Part shown: positions 37,701-46,502 of the stretch, piece by piece
How positions within the stretch are numbered: the first letter of the stretch is position 1
How the letters are laid out: every line of letters begins with the position of its first letter
Source of the DNA: Pedobacter faecalis
GTDB taxonomy: Bacteria; Bacteroidota; Bacteroidia; Sphingobacteriales; Sphingobacteriaceae
Length of the DNA stretch: 64,000 nt
Direction of reading: 5' to 3'
Assembly (NCBI RefSeq): GCF_030182585.1
Contig: NZ_JARXOW010000001.1
Location: 1,674,001 to 1,738,000, forward strand
Made by a program: the position numbers and the translations under genes
The notes under the pieces: generated by a model
Database searches by the model: none
What the model saw: only the letters and a program-made list of their open reading frames with translations
What the model was told of the DNA's origin: nothing

Positions 37701-38279
37701 GCGCAGCTCCTTCGTTTCGTATCCCACATAACTAAAGACCAGAATCGTGTTCGCGTCAACGTTGATGACGAAAGCGCCCTGATCGTTGGTACGGACACCC
37801 CTGTTAGTCCCTTTTATTTTAACTCCGGCACCCGGAATCGGCTTGCCGCTTTCATCGACCACTACACCCCGAATGTCTTCAGCCGAAAAAAATTGGCCTA
37901 TCTGGTCGAGTATAGAGGGTTCCCTTTTTGATACTACCACCGAATTTTTCAAAACGGTATATTCAAAAGGTTGTCCTTCGAAAACCTGCTTCAGTACATC
38001 TTTCAGCTCGGTATTTTTTACGCTGATACTTACAGGGTTTGCATTTCTCAGGTTGCTGTTGGTGAACAGGAAATCGTATCCACTTTGCGCCCTGATCTGA
38101 TCGAGCACCTTTTTTATAGGGGCATTTTTTTCTGAGAGCGTAATCTTCTGGGCATAGGTACCTGCGCTAACCTGCAGGATCGCTGCAATCATGATCAAAG
38201 TGGTCAGCTTCATAATGAGCAGAATTTTAGGGAGACGGCAAAAAAGACCCCTACCCCTTGTGGTGTAAATATTGTACAT
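34770..38279 (-). CDS. SusC/RagA family TonB-dependent outer-membrane transporter (second Sus locus)
   Basis: A 1169-residue receptor. The long start (38279) gives a 22-residue leader before a signal sequence at MKLTTLIMIAAILQVSA; the ATG at 38213 would begin at the signal itself, and both are possible. Domains: STN (about 45-115, ITLSEKNAPIKKVLDQIRA), CarboxypepD-like (about 137-210), plug (VVVGYGTTKRKDLTGSVAS, IDILKDASATAIYGSRAA) and a beta-barrel ending FGVRVGL. STN with FecR and sigma neighbours marks regulated uptake. The substrate is not evident; it is only distantly similar to the first SusC. Confidence 0.95.
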   Translation of the reverse strand: MYNIYTTRGRGLFCRLPKILLIMKLTTLIMIAAILQVSAGTYAQKITLSEKNAPIKKVLDQIRAQSGYDFLFTNSNLRNANPVSISVKNTELKDVLKQVFEGQPFEYTVLKNSVVVSKREPSILDQIGQFFSAEDIRGVVVDESGKPIPGAGVKIKGTNRGVRTNDQGAFVINVDANTILVFSYVGYETKELRATPNMRVSMTLSQNNLEDLVVVGYGTTKRKDLTGSVASVNLDEVRNVPFATIDQALTGKAAGVQVVQADGSPGGVAKIRIRGGTSLMGGNDPLYIIDGVQVQVQNRYQAGAADIVSPVERGGNDDPNFTVAGSFARGLNSLGGLNINDIETIDILKDASATAIYGSRAANGVVIITTKKGKANQKPVLEANYYTGISSPEKERVLNRDQYIMLVKEAAQNLNNARAALVPALAPNPLATQILNDPNFFGTANTDWMDLVLRNGITQNADVSVRGGGTGSRYYTSITYNKNEGTVIGTDYSRLAGKVSLDNDITSKLRFNTNLDYGFMTNNITNGIYTQAMFAPPTVEPYNADGSVKVIDPASIGAYAYEGFQNPLLLTKGVNKSNTIFLIGNVAGEYDILSNLKFRSSVAVNYNNYRQNNYIPSTASIATPNGTGSSNNGTATQSQAQQTNTFFENTVTWDKEFNENHRLNLLVGTSWQITKSNAFSASGQGFPDDTYLNNLSSAAVTLPATGTSDQNSLLSFYMRANYSLMDKYLFTFTGRSDASSKFPKANRVGYFPSGGVAWRISQENFLKEISWISEIKLRASAGYTGTQNIADNLFYTLYAPVSYAGLNGLSPSQLGNDKLKWESTLQKDAGIDFAFFNARLRGGVGYYEKSTTGVLFPTTVAASSGFNGVTANIANIRNRGLEVELSGDFIRNKNFQWSGTMNVSGNRSKVLALSNDFADPNNPTIYNYGNTVLKVGEPVGLLYGRVFDKILTTQAEVDAYKQGNILAGSYPYLGIGDASYILDDNAFGVPGIRYFKDDIIGRAEPKYYGGYTNRLAYKDFSLTTLATFSYGGDIFYLADVQNQDMAKRTNKSVAILDRWTPENPSATRPRLIQGQGTYAYAASNNVYDASFIKLKSVTLAYQFPKGLTDRLKVNGISAYVSGTNLFTITDYPGVDPETSNDPYSLIGGYSDSGGYPYVRQFSFGVRVGL

Positions 38280-38377
38280 TTGCTAGTTGGTTTTACATGG
38301 CTGGCCATCATTTTCGAAGATGGGAGGGCCAGTCAATAGTTGATCGTTCAGATTAGTTAATGTTAAGCCAGTTATTA

Positions 38378-38408
38378 CGCCCCGGTTCCTAGGCCGGGGT
38401 GCTTTTTT
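38378..38408 (+). terminator. Terminator-like hairpin antisense to the second Sus operon
   Basis: Arms CGCCCCGG (38378-38385) and CCGGGGTG (38394-38401) pair over 8 bp with one G-U and an 8-nt loop, followed on the plus strand by CTTTTTT. The operon here runs on the minus strand, where no U-run follows, so it would stop antisense reads or act as a plain hairpin between fecR and susC. Confidence 0.45.
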
Positions 38409-38428
38409 ACTGGAATTACCATGTAGAA

Positions 38429-39532
38429 TTATCTCATAACGGTAACCCTCCTTCCCTCAATCTTAAAATGAACGGTTTTGGTTGTTTCGAGCATGGCCAG
38501 CACATCGCTGATTTTTTTGAACCTAGAAATTGTTCCCGTAAAACCTTCATCGGTGATGTCGCCCTCGTAGGCGACATCTATATCGTACCATCTCGCCAGC
38601 TTAGACATGATGTCTGTAATGCTTTCATTGTTAAACCGGAAATAGCCATCTTTCCATGAAACTGCTTCCTCCAGATCGGCTTTTGCCTGGCTCAATTGGC
38701 CACCTGTTAAAACGGCCTGGTAGCCCGGAGTTAAAATAAGCTCGCTATTGGAGGCAGTAACGCGGACGCTGCCCTCCAGCAAGGTGGTTCGTATCGATCT
38801 GTTTTGTGTGTAACTGTTGATATTGAAGTGTGTTCCCAACACGCGAACTTCCTGCCCGTTCGTTTTTACCACAAAAGGTCGGGCCGGGTCTTTTGCCACT
38901 TCGAAGTAAGCTTCGCCGGAAAGCTCAACAATGCGGCTTTGATCATTGAAATACTGAGCGAAAGTAAGTTTGCTTTCCGAGTTCATTACCACCAGCGTGC
39001 CATCAGACAATTGAATCCTGTACGTGCCACCGCGCGGCGTTTCCGCAGTGATCTCCTCCGCAGAACCAGGGTTGGCAGTCGCATTTGGACCACCTACCCT
39101 TGCACCATCCGTATAGGTTAATCCTTCAGCCCCGATCACTACACCAGCCTTGACCGAGCTGAGGTTCAGCGTATCACCGTTGGCAAGCGTAAGCACAGCC
39201 AGGTTTCCTCCCGGGGCGATATCCTGTTCGGGCGTTATTGAATCCTTAATGCCTTGTGGAGCAGATCCGTAAAAATAAATACCTGTGCTCAGGACCAGAA
39301 AAACAGTCGCCGCAGCCGCAACACGCTGCAGCAGCCTTATGCGCCGCCCCTTGTCGAGATAAGCATTCAGCCGGTGCAGACCCGCATCGTGCTCCGCCAG
39401 CAAGTCTTGTTCACTTAACCTGGCGCCTTCCGGATACTTGAGGTACCAGCTTTCTACCAGAGCACGCTCGGAAGCACTTGCCTTGCCGTTGTTATATTTT
39501 TCAATTAACTGATCTGCCTCTTCTGATTTCAT
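38429..39532 (-). CDS. FecR family anti-sigma factor (second Sus locus)
   Basis: A 367-residue membrane protein. A cytoplasmic N-terminal part (about 1-72) is followed by one helix (VAAAATVFLVLSTGIYFYG), the FecR domain (ETPRGGTYRIQLSDGT, GEAYFEVAKDPARPF, VLGTHFNINSYTQN, TTLLEGSVRV) and a C-terminal DUF4974 domain (FRFNNESITDIMSKLARWYDI). It should relay substrate sensing by the SusC STN domain to the ECF sigma factor encoded 78 bp upstream. It is separated from susC by about 150 bp that hold a hairpin. Confidence 0.92.
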   Translation of the reverse strand: MKSEEADQLIEKYNNGKASASERALVESWYLKYPEGARLSEQDLLAEHDAGLHRLNAYLDKGRRIRLLQRVAAAATVFLVLSTGIYFYGSAPQGIKDSITPEQDIAPGGNLAVLTLANGDTLNLSSVKAGVVIGAEGLTYTDGARVGGPNATANPGSAEEITAETPRGGTYRIQLSDGTLVVMNSESKLTFAQYFNDQSRIVELSGEAYFEVAKDPARPFVVKTNGQEVRVLGTHFNINSYTQNRSIRTTLLEGSVRVTASNSELILTPGYQAVLTGGQLSQAKADLEEAVSWKDGYFRFNNESITDIMSKLARWYDIDVAYEGDITDEGFTGTISRFKKISDVLAMLETTKTVHFKIEGRRVTVMR

Positions 39533-39610
39533 AATAATTGCGCGGGATTACGCGCTTTAATGATAAGACACGGCAAACCACTCCAGGGACTAGATAAAAA
39601 TGAAAAAAAA

Positions 39611-40180
39611 TTAAAATAGCAACAAAAGCCCTTTTTGGCCCAGTTTACCACGCAGGATTTTAAGCGCATTATGTACCTGATTGCGCACGGTGTGCGGTGA
39701 TATGTTTAGCGCTTCCGCTATCTCCTGGTGACTCATCTCCATCTTCCTGCTCATTTCAAATACCATCCGCATTTGAGCAGGCATTGCCTCAATTTCTTTT
39801 TCAATTAGTGCCCGCAATTCTTTCTCTCGAAACTGCTCTTCTATGACCGTCTCCCCGCGATCAATAAATTCCTGCAGCGAAGCCGCAAAGTTGTCCCTTA
39901 CCTTCTTATTCCTGAACAGATTGAGTACCCGGTTGCGCACTGAGGCATAGAGATAGGCAGACAGACTGGTATTGAGTTGAATTTGGTGCCGGTTTGTCCA
40001 GAGGTAGACAAACAATTCCTGTATAATGTCACGTACCTCCTCGCGGTCGGCCAGCCTGCGGTAAGCGTGGCTATAAAGAAGCCCCTGGTATCTTCTATAT
40101 ATTTCATTGAGCGCGCCGCGGTCATCCTGCTTTAACAGGTTCAGCAACTGCGCATCTGTTTGTGAACTATAAACACTCAT
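39611..40180 (-). CDS. ECF RNA polymerase sigma factor (second Sus locus)
   Basis: A 189-residue sigma-70 family ECF factor. Region 2 is ALNEIYRRYQGLLYSHAYRR to REEVRDIIQELFVYLWTNRH; region 4 is AMPAQMRMVFEMSRKMEMSH with the helix-turn-helix QEIAEALNISPHTVRNQVHN. It heads the minus-strand locus and is divergent (85-bp gap) from the MGH1-like hydrolase gene. By FecI analogy it should activate the downstream uptake genes. Confidence 0.93.
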   Translation of the reverse strand: MSVYSSQTDAQLLNLLKQDDRGALNEIYRRYQGLLYSHAYRRLADREEVRDIIQELFVYLWTNRHQIQLNTSLSAYLYASVRNRVLNLFRNKKVRDNFAASLQEFIDRGETVIEEQFREKELRALIEKEIEAMPAQMRMVFEMSRKMEMSHQEIAEALNISPHTVRNQVHNALKILRGKLGQKGLLLLF

Positions 40181-40265
40181 AAACTTCCAGGGTAAAGCTA
40201 GTAAAAAACCATGCTTTTTTCCTGCTTTTGTGGTAACTTGTCCTGCTAATCAAACATAACACCAA

Positions 40266-42089
40266 ATGTTCAGGATTTCCTCGTATATCATATCTGCGCT
40301 CGCTGTAATCGCCCAAATGTTCGGTTTCTCGTTTTCAGGTTCCGGGCAGGACAATACCGTATACAATGCAGAACTGCGCAGGTTAAAACTCGAATCGCAG
40401 AACCAGCTGGGATCGCAGATAGATCAGTTCAATGCCTACAAAGAAAGACCTGACTCTGACGGCCCCTACAATGCCACAAACAATAAGGCTTTCCTCATGA
40501 ATAACGTTCCGCTGTTCATGAGCTCCGACAGCGTGATCTCTAAGGTGTACAACTATCGCTGGTGGATGATCAGTAAGCATCTTAAGGAATACCAGGACCC
40601 GTACGACAATAAAAAGTACTGGGTGGTCACAGAATTTTTCGGGGTTAAGCCCTGGGCTTCGTTGAGCGGCGCGATTACCTGTCCGGCTGGCCACCAGTTT
40701 TACGATGTACGCTGGTTGCGTGACGAAAAGTATTTAAAATCTTACGCCGATTATTTCATGAGCGGGTCGGCATCTAAGCTGAACCAGCGTGAAAACGGCA
40801 ACTTCCTTACTTACCTGAGCCGCCCCGAAAGTCACCATTTCTCGAGCTGGATGGTAAATGGGGTAGATGCCTTTTTGAAGATACATCCGGACAAGCAGTG
40901 GCTACAGCAAATACTTCTCGACCTGGAACGCCATCAAAAGGGCTGGGACAGCCTTTTTACCGTAAAAAATACGAGTGCTAAAACGGCGGGTATGTACAAG
41001 ATCCTCGATTTATACAATGGCATGGAGTTCAGTCTCTCGGCCGTGATGGGACTTATAGCAAGCAAAGGCCCATACAGCATTTACACGGATGAGACCTGGA
41101 GAGATTATTATCTGGGCTGGGGAACCACTGACAAAGCGGCACAAACGGAGCAGGCGAAACTATACCCAACAGCCTTCCGTAAGGGATATCCGGATTATTA
41201 TATGGTGAGGCCTTCGCTGAACGCCTATATGTATGGCAATCTGAAATCTTTGTCTGATCTGTATCAACTGAACGGAAAAAGCGGTAAATCGGCCGAATAC
41301 CTTGCGAAAGCAAATCGGCTGCAGCGCAAAGTGCTGAAGGTATTGTGGAATGAAGAGGATCAGTTTTTCAATTCCTTAAGTGCGGGGGATAATGAGTTCG
41401 GCACGGGCGACTATGAGGCGCGTGTCCGCGAATCCGTTGGCTATTCGCCCTGGTATTTTAACCTCATCCCCGCTTCCAGCTACCAGAAATATAGCAAGGC
41501 ATGGGAAATGTTTTCTTCGCCAAAGGGCTTTTACCACGAAAAGGGCATGACTACTGCGGAAAGGCAGCACCCTTATTATAATGAACAGGCTTACGCCTGG
41601 AACGGACGGGGCTGGCCCTATGAAAACTCGATGGTTTATAAAGGCTATGCAAACTACCTGAGGGACTATAAAAAGAACGCATCGGCGAAAGAAAAGGAGT
41701 TACTGCTCGATTATATCAGCAAACTCGCTGTAATGCATGGCAAGGAGCCCAACATCGGCGAATGGTACATCCCCAGTAACGGCGATGGCTTTGGCGGGGA
41801 GAAAGACTATTTCCACTCGAGTTTTCCGGACATGATCATCGAAGACCTGATCGGTTTTAAGGCATCACACAGCTCCAGCTTTGCCGTGCAACCTTTGTTG
41901 CCCGACAACAGCTGGGATTATTTTTACCTTGGCAACCTTCGTTACCACGGACATGATGTTGACATCATCTGGAAAAAGGACTGGGACACAGCCAAACCCG
42001 GCAATCAAAGCAGATTATGCGTTTGGATAGACGGCAAACTCCAGTCGCAGGCCACTACCTATAAACTACCGGCCAAAATCAAACCATAG
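40266..42089 (+). CDS. MGH1-like glycoside hydrolase domain protein, exported
   Basis: A 607-residue protein with a signal-like N-terminus (IISALAVIAQMFGFSFSGSG). The body looks like an (alpha/alpha)6 barrel of the MGH1/GH63-like group: WWMISKHLKEYQDPYDNKK, VKPWASLSGAITCPAGHQFYD and, near the C-terminus, YNEQAYAWNGRGWPYENSMV and GEWYIPSNGDGFGGEKDYFHS with Asp/Glu pairs where the catalytic acids usually lie. Substrate unknown; alpha-glucosides or alpha-mannosides are family options. It overlaps the convergent GH2 gene by 24 bp and is adjacent to a LacI gene, so a role in polysaccharide use is likely. Confidence 0.78.
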   Translation: MFRISSYIISALAVIAQMFGFSFSGSGQDNTVYNAELRRLKLESQNQLGSQIDQFNAYKERPDSDGPYNATNNKAFLMNNVPLFMSSDSVISKVYNYRWWMISKHLKEYQDPYDNKKYWVVTEFFGVKPWASLSGAITCPAGHQFYDVRWLRDEKYLKSYADYFMSGSASKLNQRENGNFLTYLSRPESHHFSSWMVNGVDAFLKIHPDKQWLQQILLDLERHQKGWDSLFTVKNTSAKTAGMYKILDLYNGMEFSLSAVMGLIASKGPYSIYTDETWRDYYLGWGTTDKAAQTEQAKLYPTAFRKGYPDYYMVRPSLNAYMYGNLKSLSDLYQLNGKSGKSAEYLAKANRLQRKVLKVLWNEEDQFFNSLSAGDNEFGTGDYEARVRESVGYSPWYFNLIPASSYQKYSKAWEMFSSPKGFYHEKGMTTAERQHPYYNEQAYAWNGRGWPYENSMVYKGYANYLRDYKKNASAKEKELLLDYISKLAVMHGKEPNIGEWYIPSNGDGFGGEKDYFHSSFPDMIIEDLIGFKASHSSSFAVQPLLPDNSWDYFYLGNLRYHGHDVDIIWKKDWDTAKPGNQSRLCVWIDGKLQSQATTYKLPAKIKP

Positions 42090-44816
42090 CGTCCGCTTTA
42101 TCCGCTCCGCTTTTGCTTCATTCTTCTGACCCTCCGGGCCTGTGGATCTTGCTGCGTGGAATTTGTTGCCGATCGGATTAATAGCATCCAGAAACCCTAT
42201 GCTCCCTTCCGGAAAGACTGGTCCGACGTTATTATTCAGGACGTCCTTTTCCTTCGCCGGCCTGAGCATTTGAAAAAAGACATCTTCATCGTTGGAGTAC
42301 ACCGTAAACGGCGACTCCTTAGTCTGCACCGTTACCCAGCTTACCTCAGCATGGTAGCCCTTAAACTCAGGATACTGCCAATGCTCTCCGGTGACGGTAT
42401 TGTTATAGGTTTTTTTCCATACGCCTAGTTGCTGACCCTTCATGCGGTTCTTCCATACGCGAAAAGGTCCGCGCCCGCGCCATCTCATACCGGTGATCTT
42501 TTCCTCGGGATAATTAAAGGTTATACCGCTAAAATCCGCAGCGTCCTGTCGACCATATTCATATTCGAGTTTTGCCGGTGTACCTGAAGCAAAAGTCCAT
42601 CTAACACGCAAAGCACCTGCACCCCCGTAACTCGCTTCAACCACGTACTGGCCATCAACTTCATGGTGGGAAAACATCTTCAATTCGGCTGCGCCGCTTG
42701 CAAGGACCGGTCCGCCCGACAAGGACACAGTTTCTCCCTTCCTGAGCACCTGGCTGATATACCCGGTTACCTTGTCGAATACATAGGTCGTGCCATCGCA
42801 TATGATCTGAAGATTGTCGCCCTGATCGTCCGCTTTTAGCTGCGCCGACCGAGCGGATCTCGTTTTCTGAACCATCACCTCAGCTGGCTTCAGCGCCCAG
42901 CTCCAGGTAAAAATCTCTTTTTTATCGGCCCCATAAGCAGTTAAATACAAGGCGCCGTAGTTTCTCCATGAGCCCGGCAGGTTCAGTTCCAGCCAGCCCT
43001 TTTCCCCCGGTTTTACATTCGCCAGCTTAGGATAACCCGATGCCCTTACGATAGGCTCCGTACCTTTCTTGTCTGCCGCAGGAAAATCGACCAGTTTCCA
43101 TTGGAAGGTGCATTGATTGAGGTTCGTAAAGTCGTACCTGTTCTCTACCTCTATTCTACCTGAAAAGTCGGCCCCGATCTTGCGAAGTCCCACGTAGACA
43201 GGCGACCATATTTCCTTAATGGTATAAAAGCTGCCCTCCTTTTCACGGTGCGGACCAACGATGCCATCGGCTCCATGATTGCCGTCGGTATCGTATGCGC
43301 CGTTCTTATCCGTGCGAAGGATCGCCTCGTCTACAAATGCCCAGATAAAGCCGCCTGCGCCATGCGGGTGCTTCAGCATCTGGTTCCAGTAGTCGTCCAG
43401 ACCGGCCCCCGCTCCTCCGTCGTACAGGCCATGCATAAACTCGGTTGGGAAAAATACCTCTTTGCCTGTGGCAGCAGATTTTACCATGTAATCGTAATCG
43501 GGATAATGACGCGTATCTGTTCCGTTAAACTTTTCCCAGGGATGTATTACGGTCCGCTTCTGCGGATCGTACCAGGCATAGTCATTATCGAGTGCGCGGT
43601 TGAATCCACCCTCATTACCATTGGCCCAAAACAGGATGGACGGGTGGTTAACATCCCTTACAACCAGTTCCTTAACCAGTTTGCGACCGGCTACGGTGTC
43701 ATATTTCGACTGCCAGCCTGTAAGTTCGTCTATCACGTACAGACCTACAGAATCGCACACGTCCAGAAAATCCTGATCCGGCGGGTAATGGGACATCCGC
43801 ACCGCGTTCATATTCATCTCCTTCATCAGGCGCACATCCAGGAGATGGATGCTATGGCTCAGCGTGCGACCACTCTCAGGCCAGAAGCTGTGCCGGTTAC
43901 TGCCTTTAAGCAATATCTTTTCCCCGTTTACATAGAGTCCGTCATTTTTCCTCAACTCAACTGTTCTGAAACCAAACTTCTGTTTAACCTGATGGATAAT
44001 CTGCCCCGCATTTTTTATGGTCACCACAACCTGATACCTGTTGGGGAACTCGGCACTCCACAATTGCGGGCTATTTAGTTGCGAGCGCAGTACGACCGAG
44101 TCGGCCGTATTCCCTGCATTGGCAGAAAATGACGCGCCCGCGGCCTTGCCTTCCAGGGTTTGGATTTGCGCCTCAATAGTTTCCGTACCATTCAGGTTTT
44201 CCGGAAATACCTGCATCTCAAAAGAGCCGTCGGCCTTAGCATTTATCGCCACCCGGTCTATAAACTTCTGCGGCACAATTTCCAGGTAAACAGGTCGGAA
44301 AATTCCGCCCAGGATCCAAAAGTCACTTTTCCGCTCCGCCTGGTTCACCGAGGCATTCGCCGATGTTTTGCTGACCGTTACTTCCAGCAGGTTTTTACCT
44401 GACGGCTTCAGCAAATCGGTAATATCATATTTAAAACGATAAAAAGCGCCCTGGTGAACCGGCCCGGCCATTTTGCCGTTAATCATCACTTTGGTGTCTG
44501 TCATGGAACCTTCGAAGACAATAAACACCCGCTTTCCATCCACTTTACCAGTGCCGAACTCATATTTATACAGGCCTTGTTCATTGGACTTTACCTTGTC
44601 GTGCCCATAATTATAGGAACCAAAACCCTGCAATTCCCAGTTGGACGGCACCGGTATTTTTGTCCAGTACCCGCTTTTTCTGCCATCGGTGCAGAAGAAG
44701 TCCCAGTTCACCGTATGGTCCTTGTCTCTTCCAGAAAGATATTTAACGATTGTGGATTGCGCCACTGCAGAGGAGCAGGCCAGGATGAATAATATTGCGG
44801 TACAAATTCTTCTCAT
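42066..44816 (-). CDS. Glycoside hydrolase family 2 enzyme, beta-galactosidase-like
   Basis: A 916-residue exported enzyme. The ATG at 44816 opens a signal peptide (MRRICTAILFILACSSAVAQ); a longer start adds 16 residues without signal character. The N-terminal sugar-binding sandwich (IPVPSNWELQGFGSYNYGHD), an Ig-like domain and the TIM barrel (LKGSNRHSFWPESGR) are followed by the acid/base Glu402 in WANGNEGG and the probable nucleophile Glu459 in FPTEFMHGL. The C-terminal domains resemble LacZ small-chain parts. It should release beta-linked sugars, probably galactose. Divergent from a LacI gene. Confidence 0.92.
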   Translation of the reverse strand: MRRICTAILFILACSSAVAQSTIVKYLSGRDKDHTVNWDFFCTDGRKSGYWTKIPVPSNWELQGFGSYNYGHDKVKSNEQGLYKYEFGTGKVDGKRVFIVFEGSMTDTKVMINGKMAGPVHQGAFYRFKYDITDLLKPSGKNLLEVTVSKTSANASVNQAERKSDFWILGGIFRPVYLEIVPQKFIDRVAINAKADGSFEMQVFPENLNGTETIEAQIQTLEGKAAGASFSANAGNTADSVVLRSQLNSPQLWSAEFPNRYQVVVTIKNAGQIIHQVKQKFGFRTVELRKNDGLYVNGEKILLKGSNRHSFWPESGRTLSHSIHLLDVRLMKEMNMNAVRMSHYPPDQDFLDVCDSVGLYVIDELTGWQSKYDTVAGRKLVKELVVRDVNHPSILFWANGNEGGFNRALDNDYAWYDPQKRTVIHPWEKFNGTDTRHYPDYDYMVKSAATGKEVFFPTEFMHGLYDGGAGAGLDDYWNQMLKHPHGAGGFIWAFVDEAILRTDKNGAYDTDGNHGADGIVGPHREKEGSFYTIKEIWSPVYVGLRKIGADFSGRIEVENRYDFTNLNQCTFQWKLVDFPAADKKGTEPIVRASGYPKLANVKPGEKGWLELNLPGSWRNYGALYLTAYGADKKEIFTWSWALKPAEVMVQKTRSARSAQLKADDQGDNLQIICDGTTYVFDKVTGYISQVLRKGETVSLSGGPVLASGAAELKMFSHHEVDGQYVVEASYGGAGALRVRWTFASGTPAKLEYEYGRQDAADFSGITFNYPEEKITGMRWRGRGPFRVWKNRMKGQQLGVWKKTYNNTVTGEHWQYPEFKGYHAEVSWVTVQTKESPFTVYSNDEDVFFQMLRPAKEKDVLNNNVGPVFPEGSIGFLDAINPIGNKFHAARSTGPEGQKNEAKAERIKRTLWFDFGR

Positions 44817-44885
44817 CGTCGATACGTTTATCGCAAGATTAAGAAGTTCGGGCCTACAAAGCAAAAGCCCGCCTTGATAAAACTA

Positions 44886-44899
44886 CGCAATCGTTCCCG
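44886..44899. promoter_or_regulatory. Candidate LacI-family operator
   Basis: CGCAATCGTTCCCG matches 7 of the 10 fixed bases of the common LacI-family operator TGNAANCGNTTNCA and is centred on the CG step. It lies in the 136-bp gap between the divergent GH2 and LacI genes, where an autoregulatory operator would be expected. Confidence 0.3.
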
Positions 44900-44952
44900 G
44901 AAAAGTGATGATTTAAGCGCCATAGTGCCATGATTTTTTCTTATACTTGTTT

Positions 44953-45963
44953 ATGTTCCAGGCAGCAACAATCAAGCAAATTGCTCAGGCCTTGTCGGTT
45001 TCCCCATCTACCGTTTCGCGGGCGCTGACCGACAGCCATGAAGTAAGTGCCGAAACAAAACGGCAGGTGCTTGCCTATGCAGAAAAGGTAAACTATCGTT
45101 CTAATCCTGTTGCACGTGGTTTGAGAAATAAGAGAACCAATTCCATAGGTGTCTCGGTGGCCGACATTGCCAACAGCTTTTTTTCCCAGGCCATCAACGG
45201 CATCGAGTCGGTTGCTTACGAGAGAGGCTACCATGTGATCATCACGCAAAGCCACGACACTTACCACCGCGAAGTGATCAACGTAGAGCACCTGGCAAAC
45301 CGCTCGGTTGATGGCCTGCTGATCTCCATGTCGTCGCAAACAACAGACTACAGCCATGTAACCAACCTTCATCAGCGCGGCCTGCCCCTAGTCCTGTTTG
45401 ATCGGATTATCCCGGAGATGCAGACCTTTAAGATAACCACAGACAACGTAAGGTCGGCCTTCGAAGCAACTTCCCTTCTCATCCAGAAAGGATATAAAAA
45501 GATCGCGTTTTTAGGTAATGCCCCACATCTGTCGATTACGCAAGAACGCCTTCAGGGATATTCAGATGCCCTGGCTGCACACAACCTGAACCTTGAGCAG
45601 CATCTCGTTAAGTACTGCTACGAAGGCGGAAGAAATCGAGAAGAAATAAAAGCCATTGTACAGGAACTGCTGTCGGCACCATGGGGAACGGAGGCGCTTT
45701 TAATTGCAAGTGACCGGATCAGCACCGAGACCGTCCGGGTTTTAAGTATGCTCAACGTGCCCCGCCCTTTAAGTATTATAGGCTTCTCCAACTCGGAGGT
45801 GATAGACCTCCTGTCGCCAGGCATTTCCTACATCCGCCAAAATGCATTTGAAATGGGCAGGATCGCTGCCCAAAAACTCATCACGTTGATTGAAAGCAAA
45901 TACCCGGTTTATGAATTTGACACGACTTTACTAAGCAGTGAGTTACACTGGGTGGGTATCTGA
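44953..45963 (+). CDS. LacI family transcriptional regulator
   Basis: A 336-residue DNA-binding protein. The ATG at 44953 was chosen over a TTG six bases upstream. The N-terminal helix-turn-helix (AATIKQIAQALSVSPSTVSR) and the hinge (VNYRSNPVARGLRNKR) are followed by a periplasmic-binding-like ligand domain (SIGVSVADIANSFFSQAINGIE, LVLFDRI, LLSPGISYIRQNAFEMGRIAAQ). It likely senses a sugar and controls the divergent GH2 gene, and perhaps the MGH1-like hydrolase. Confidence 0.93.
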   Translation: MFQAATIKQIAQALSVSPSTVSRALTDSHEVSAETKRQVLAYAEKVNYRSNPVARGLRNKRTNSIGVSVADIANSFFSQAINGIESVAYERGYHVIITQSHDTYHREVINVEHLANRSVDGLLISMSSQTTDYSHVTNLHQRGLPLVLFDRIIPEMQTFKITTDNVRSAFEATSLLIQKGYKKIAFLGNAPHLSITQERLQGYSDALAAHNLNLEQHLVKYCYEGGRNREEIKAIVQELLSAPWGTEALLIASDRISTETVRVLSMLNVPRPLSIIGFSNSEVIDLLSPGISYIRQNAFEMGRIAAQKLITLIESKYPVYEFDTTLLSSELHWVGI

Positions 45964-45974
45964 ACGCGGAGGGT

Positions 45975-46301
45975 TTAAACACCCGCCAGCGTGATCAGCA
46001 ATATAGAAGCGTGGATCAGTAAGCTCAGTCCGAATACAAATATCGTTGTCCTTGTTTTCATGCCGCTCATATTACACACAATGTTTACGAAGAAGATAAC
46101 CATACTTGCAGCCAGACAGGGAAGTACATGTCCGCCTAAAGCGTACACTGCCACAAAAGTAAGCGGCACGAGAATGGTTGCATGAACCAGTATAGATACA
46201 AGAAACCAACCCAGATGGTACTTTTGCTGACCATCAGCGAATTGGTTATATCTGTGTATTAAAGAAACTGAAGGTGCTGTTGTTAATGCTAGTGTTGCCA
46301 T
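45975..46301 (-). CDS. Small membrane protein, hypothetical
   Basis: A 108-residue protein with three hydrophobic segments ([61 protein letters not shown]), indicating three membrane helices. The N-terminal 25 residues are polar. I recognise no family. It is convergent with the LacI gene (11-bp gap) and lies at the edge of the 467-bp gap that holds the second 126-bp repeat. Confidence 0.6.
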   Translation of the reverse strand: MATLALTTAPSVSLIHRYNQFADGQQKYHLGWFLVSILVHATILVPLTFVAVYALGGHVLPCLAASMVIFFVNIVCNMSGMKTRTTIFVFGLSLLIHASILLITLAGV

Positions 46302-46502
46302 GATGTTATTAATTTAATAACTCAAAGATCAGGCTCTTGCGACTCGTCCGCCATGACATCCATCATCAGCATTTGGGACGCTGGTTATAACTTTTAGTGA
46401 TGAGGGTCACCTAAGCAACGTTAAGTGAGCGTTTGATTTGGGGCAATCCATAGAAAAAAGCCGGGAAAAGTCGGCACACCCTTCGACTTTTGTCGGATAA
46501 CA

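Noticed and set aside
44817..44952. Possible small RNA between GH2 and LacI
   Set aside because: No stable hairpin with a U-run was seen; only an operator-like palindrome.
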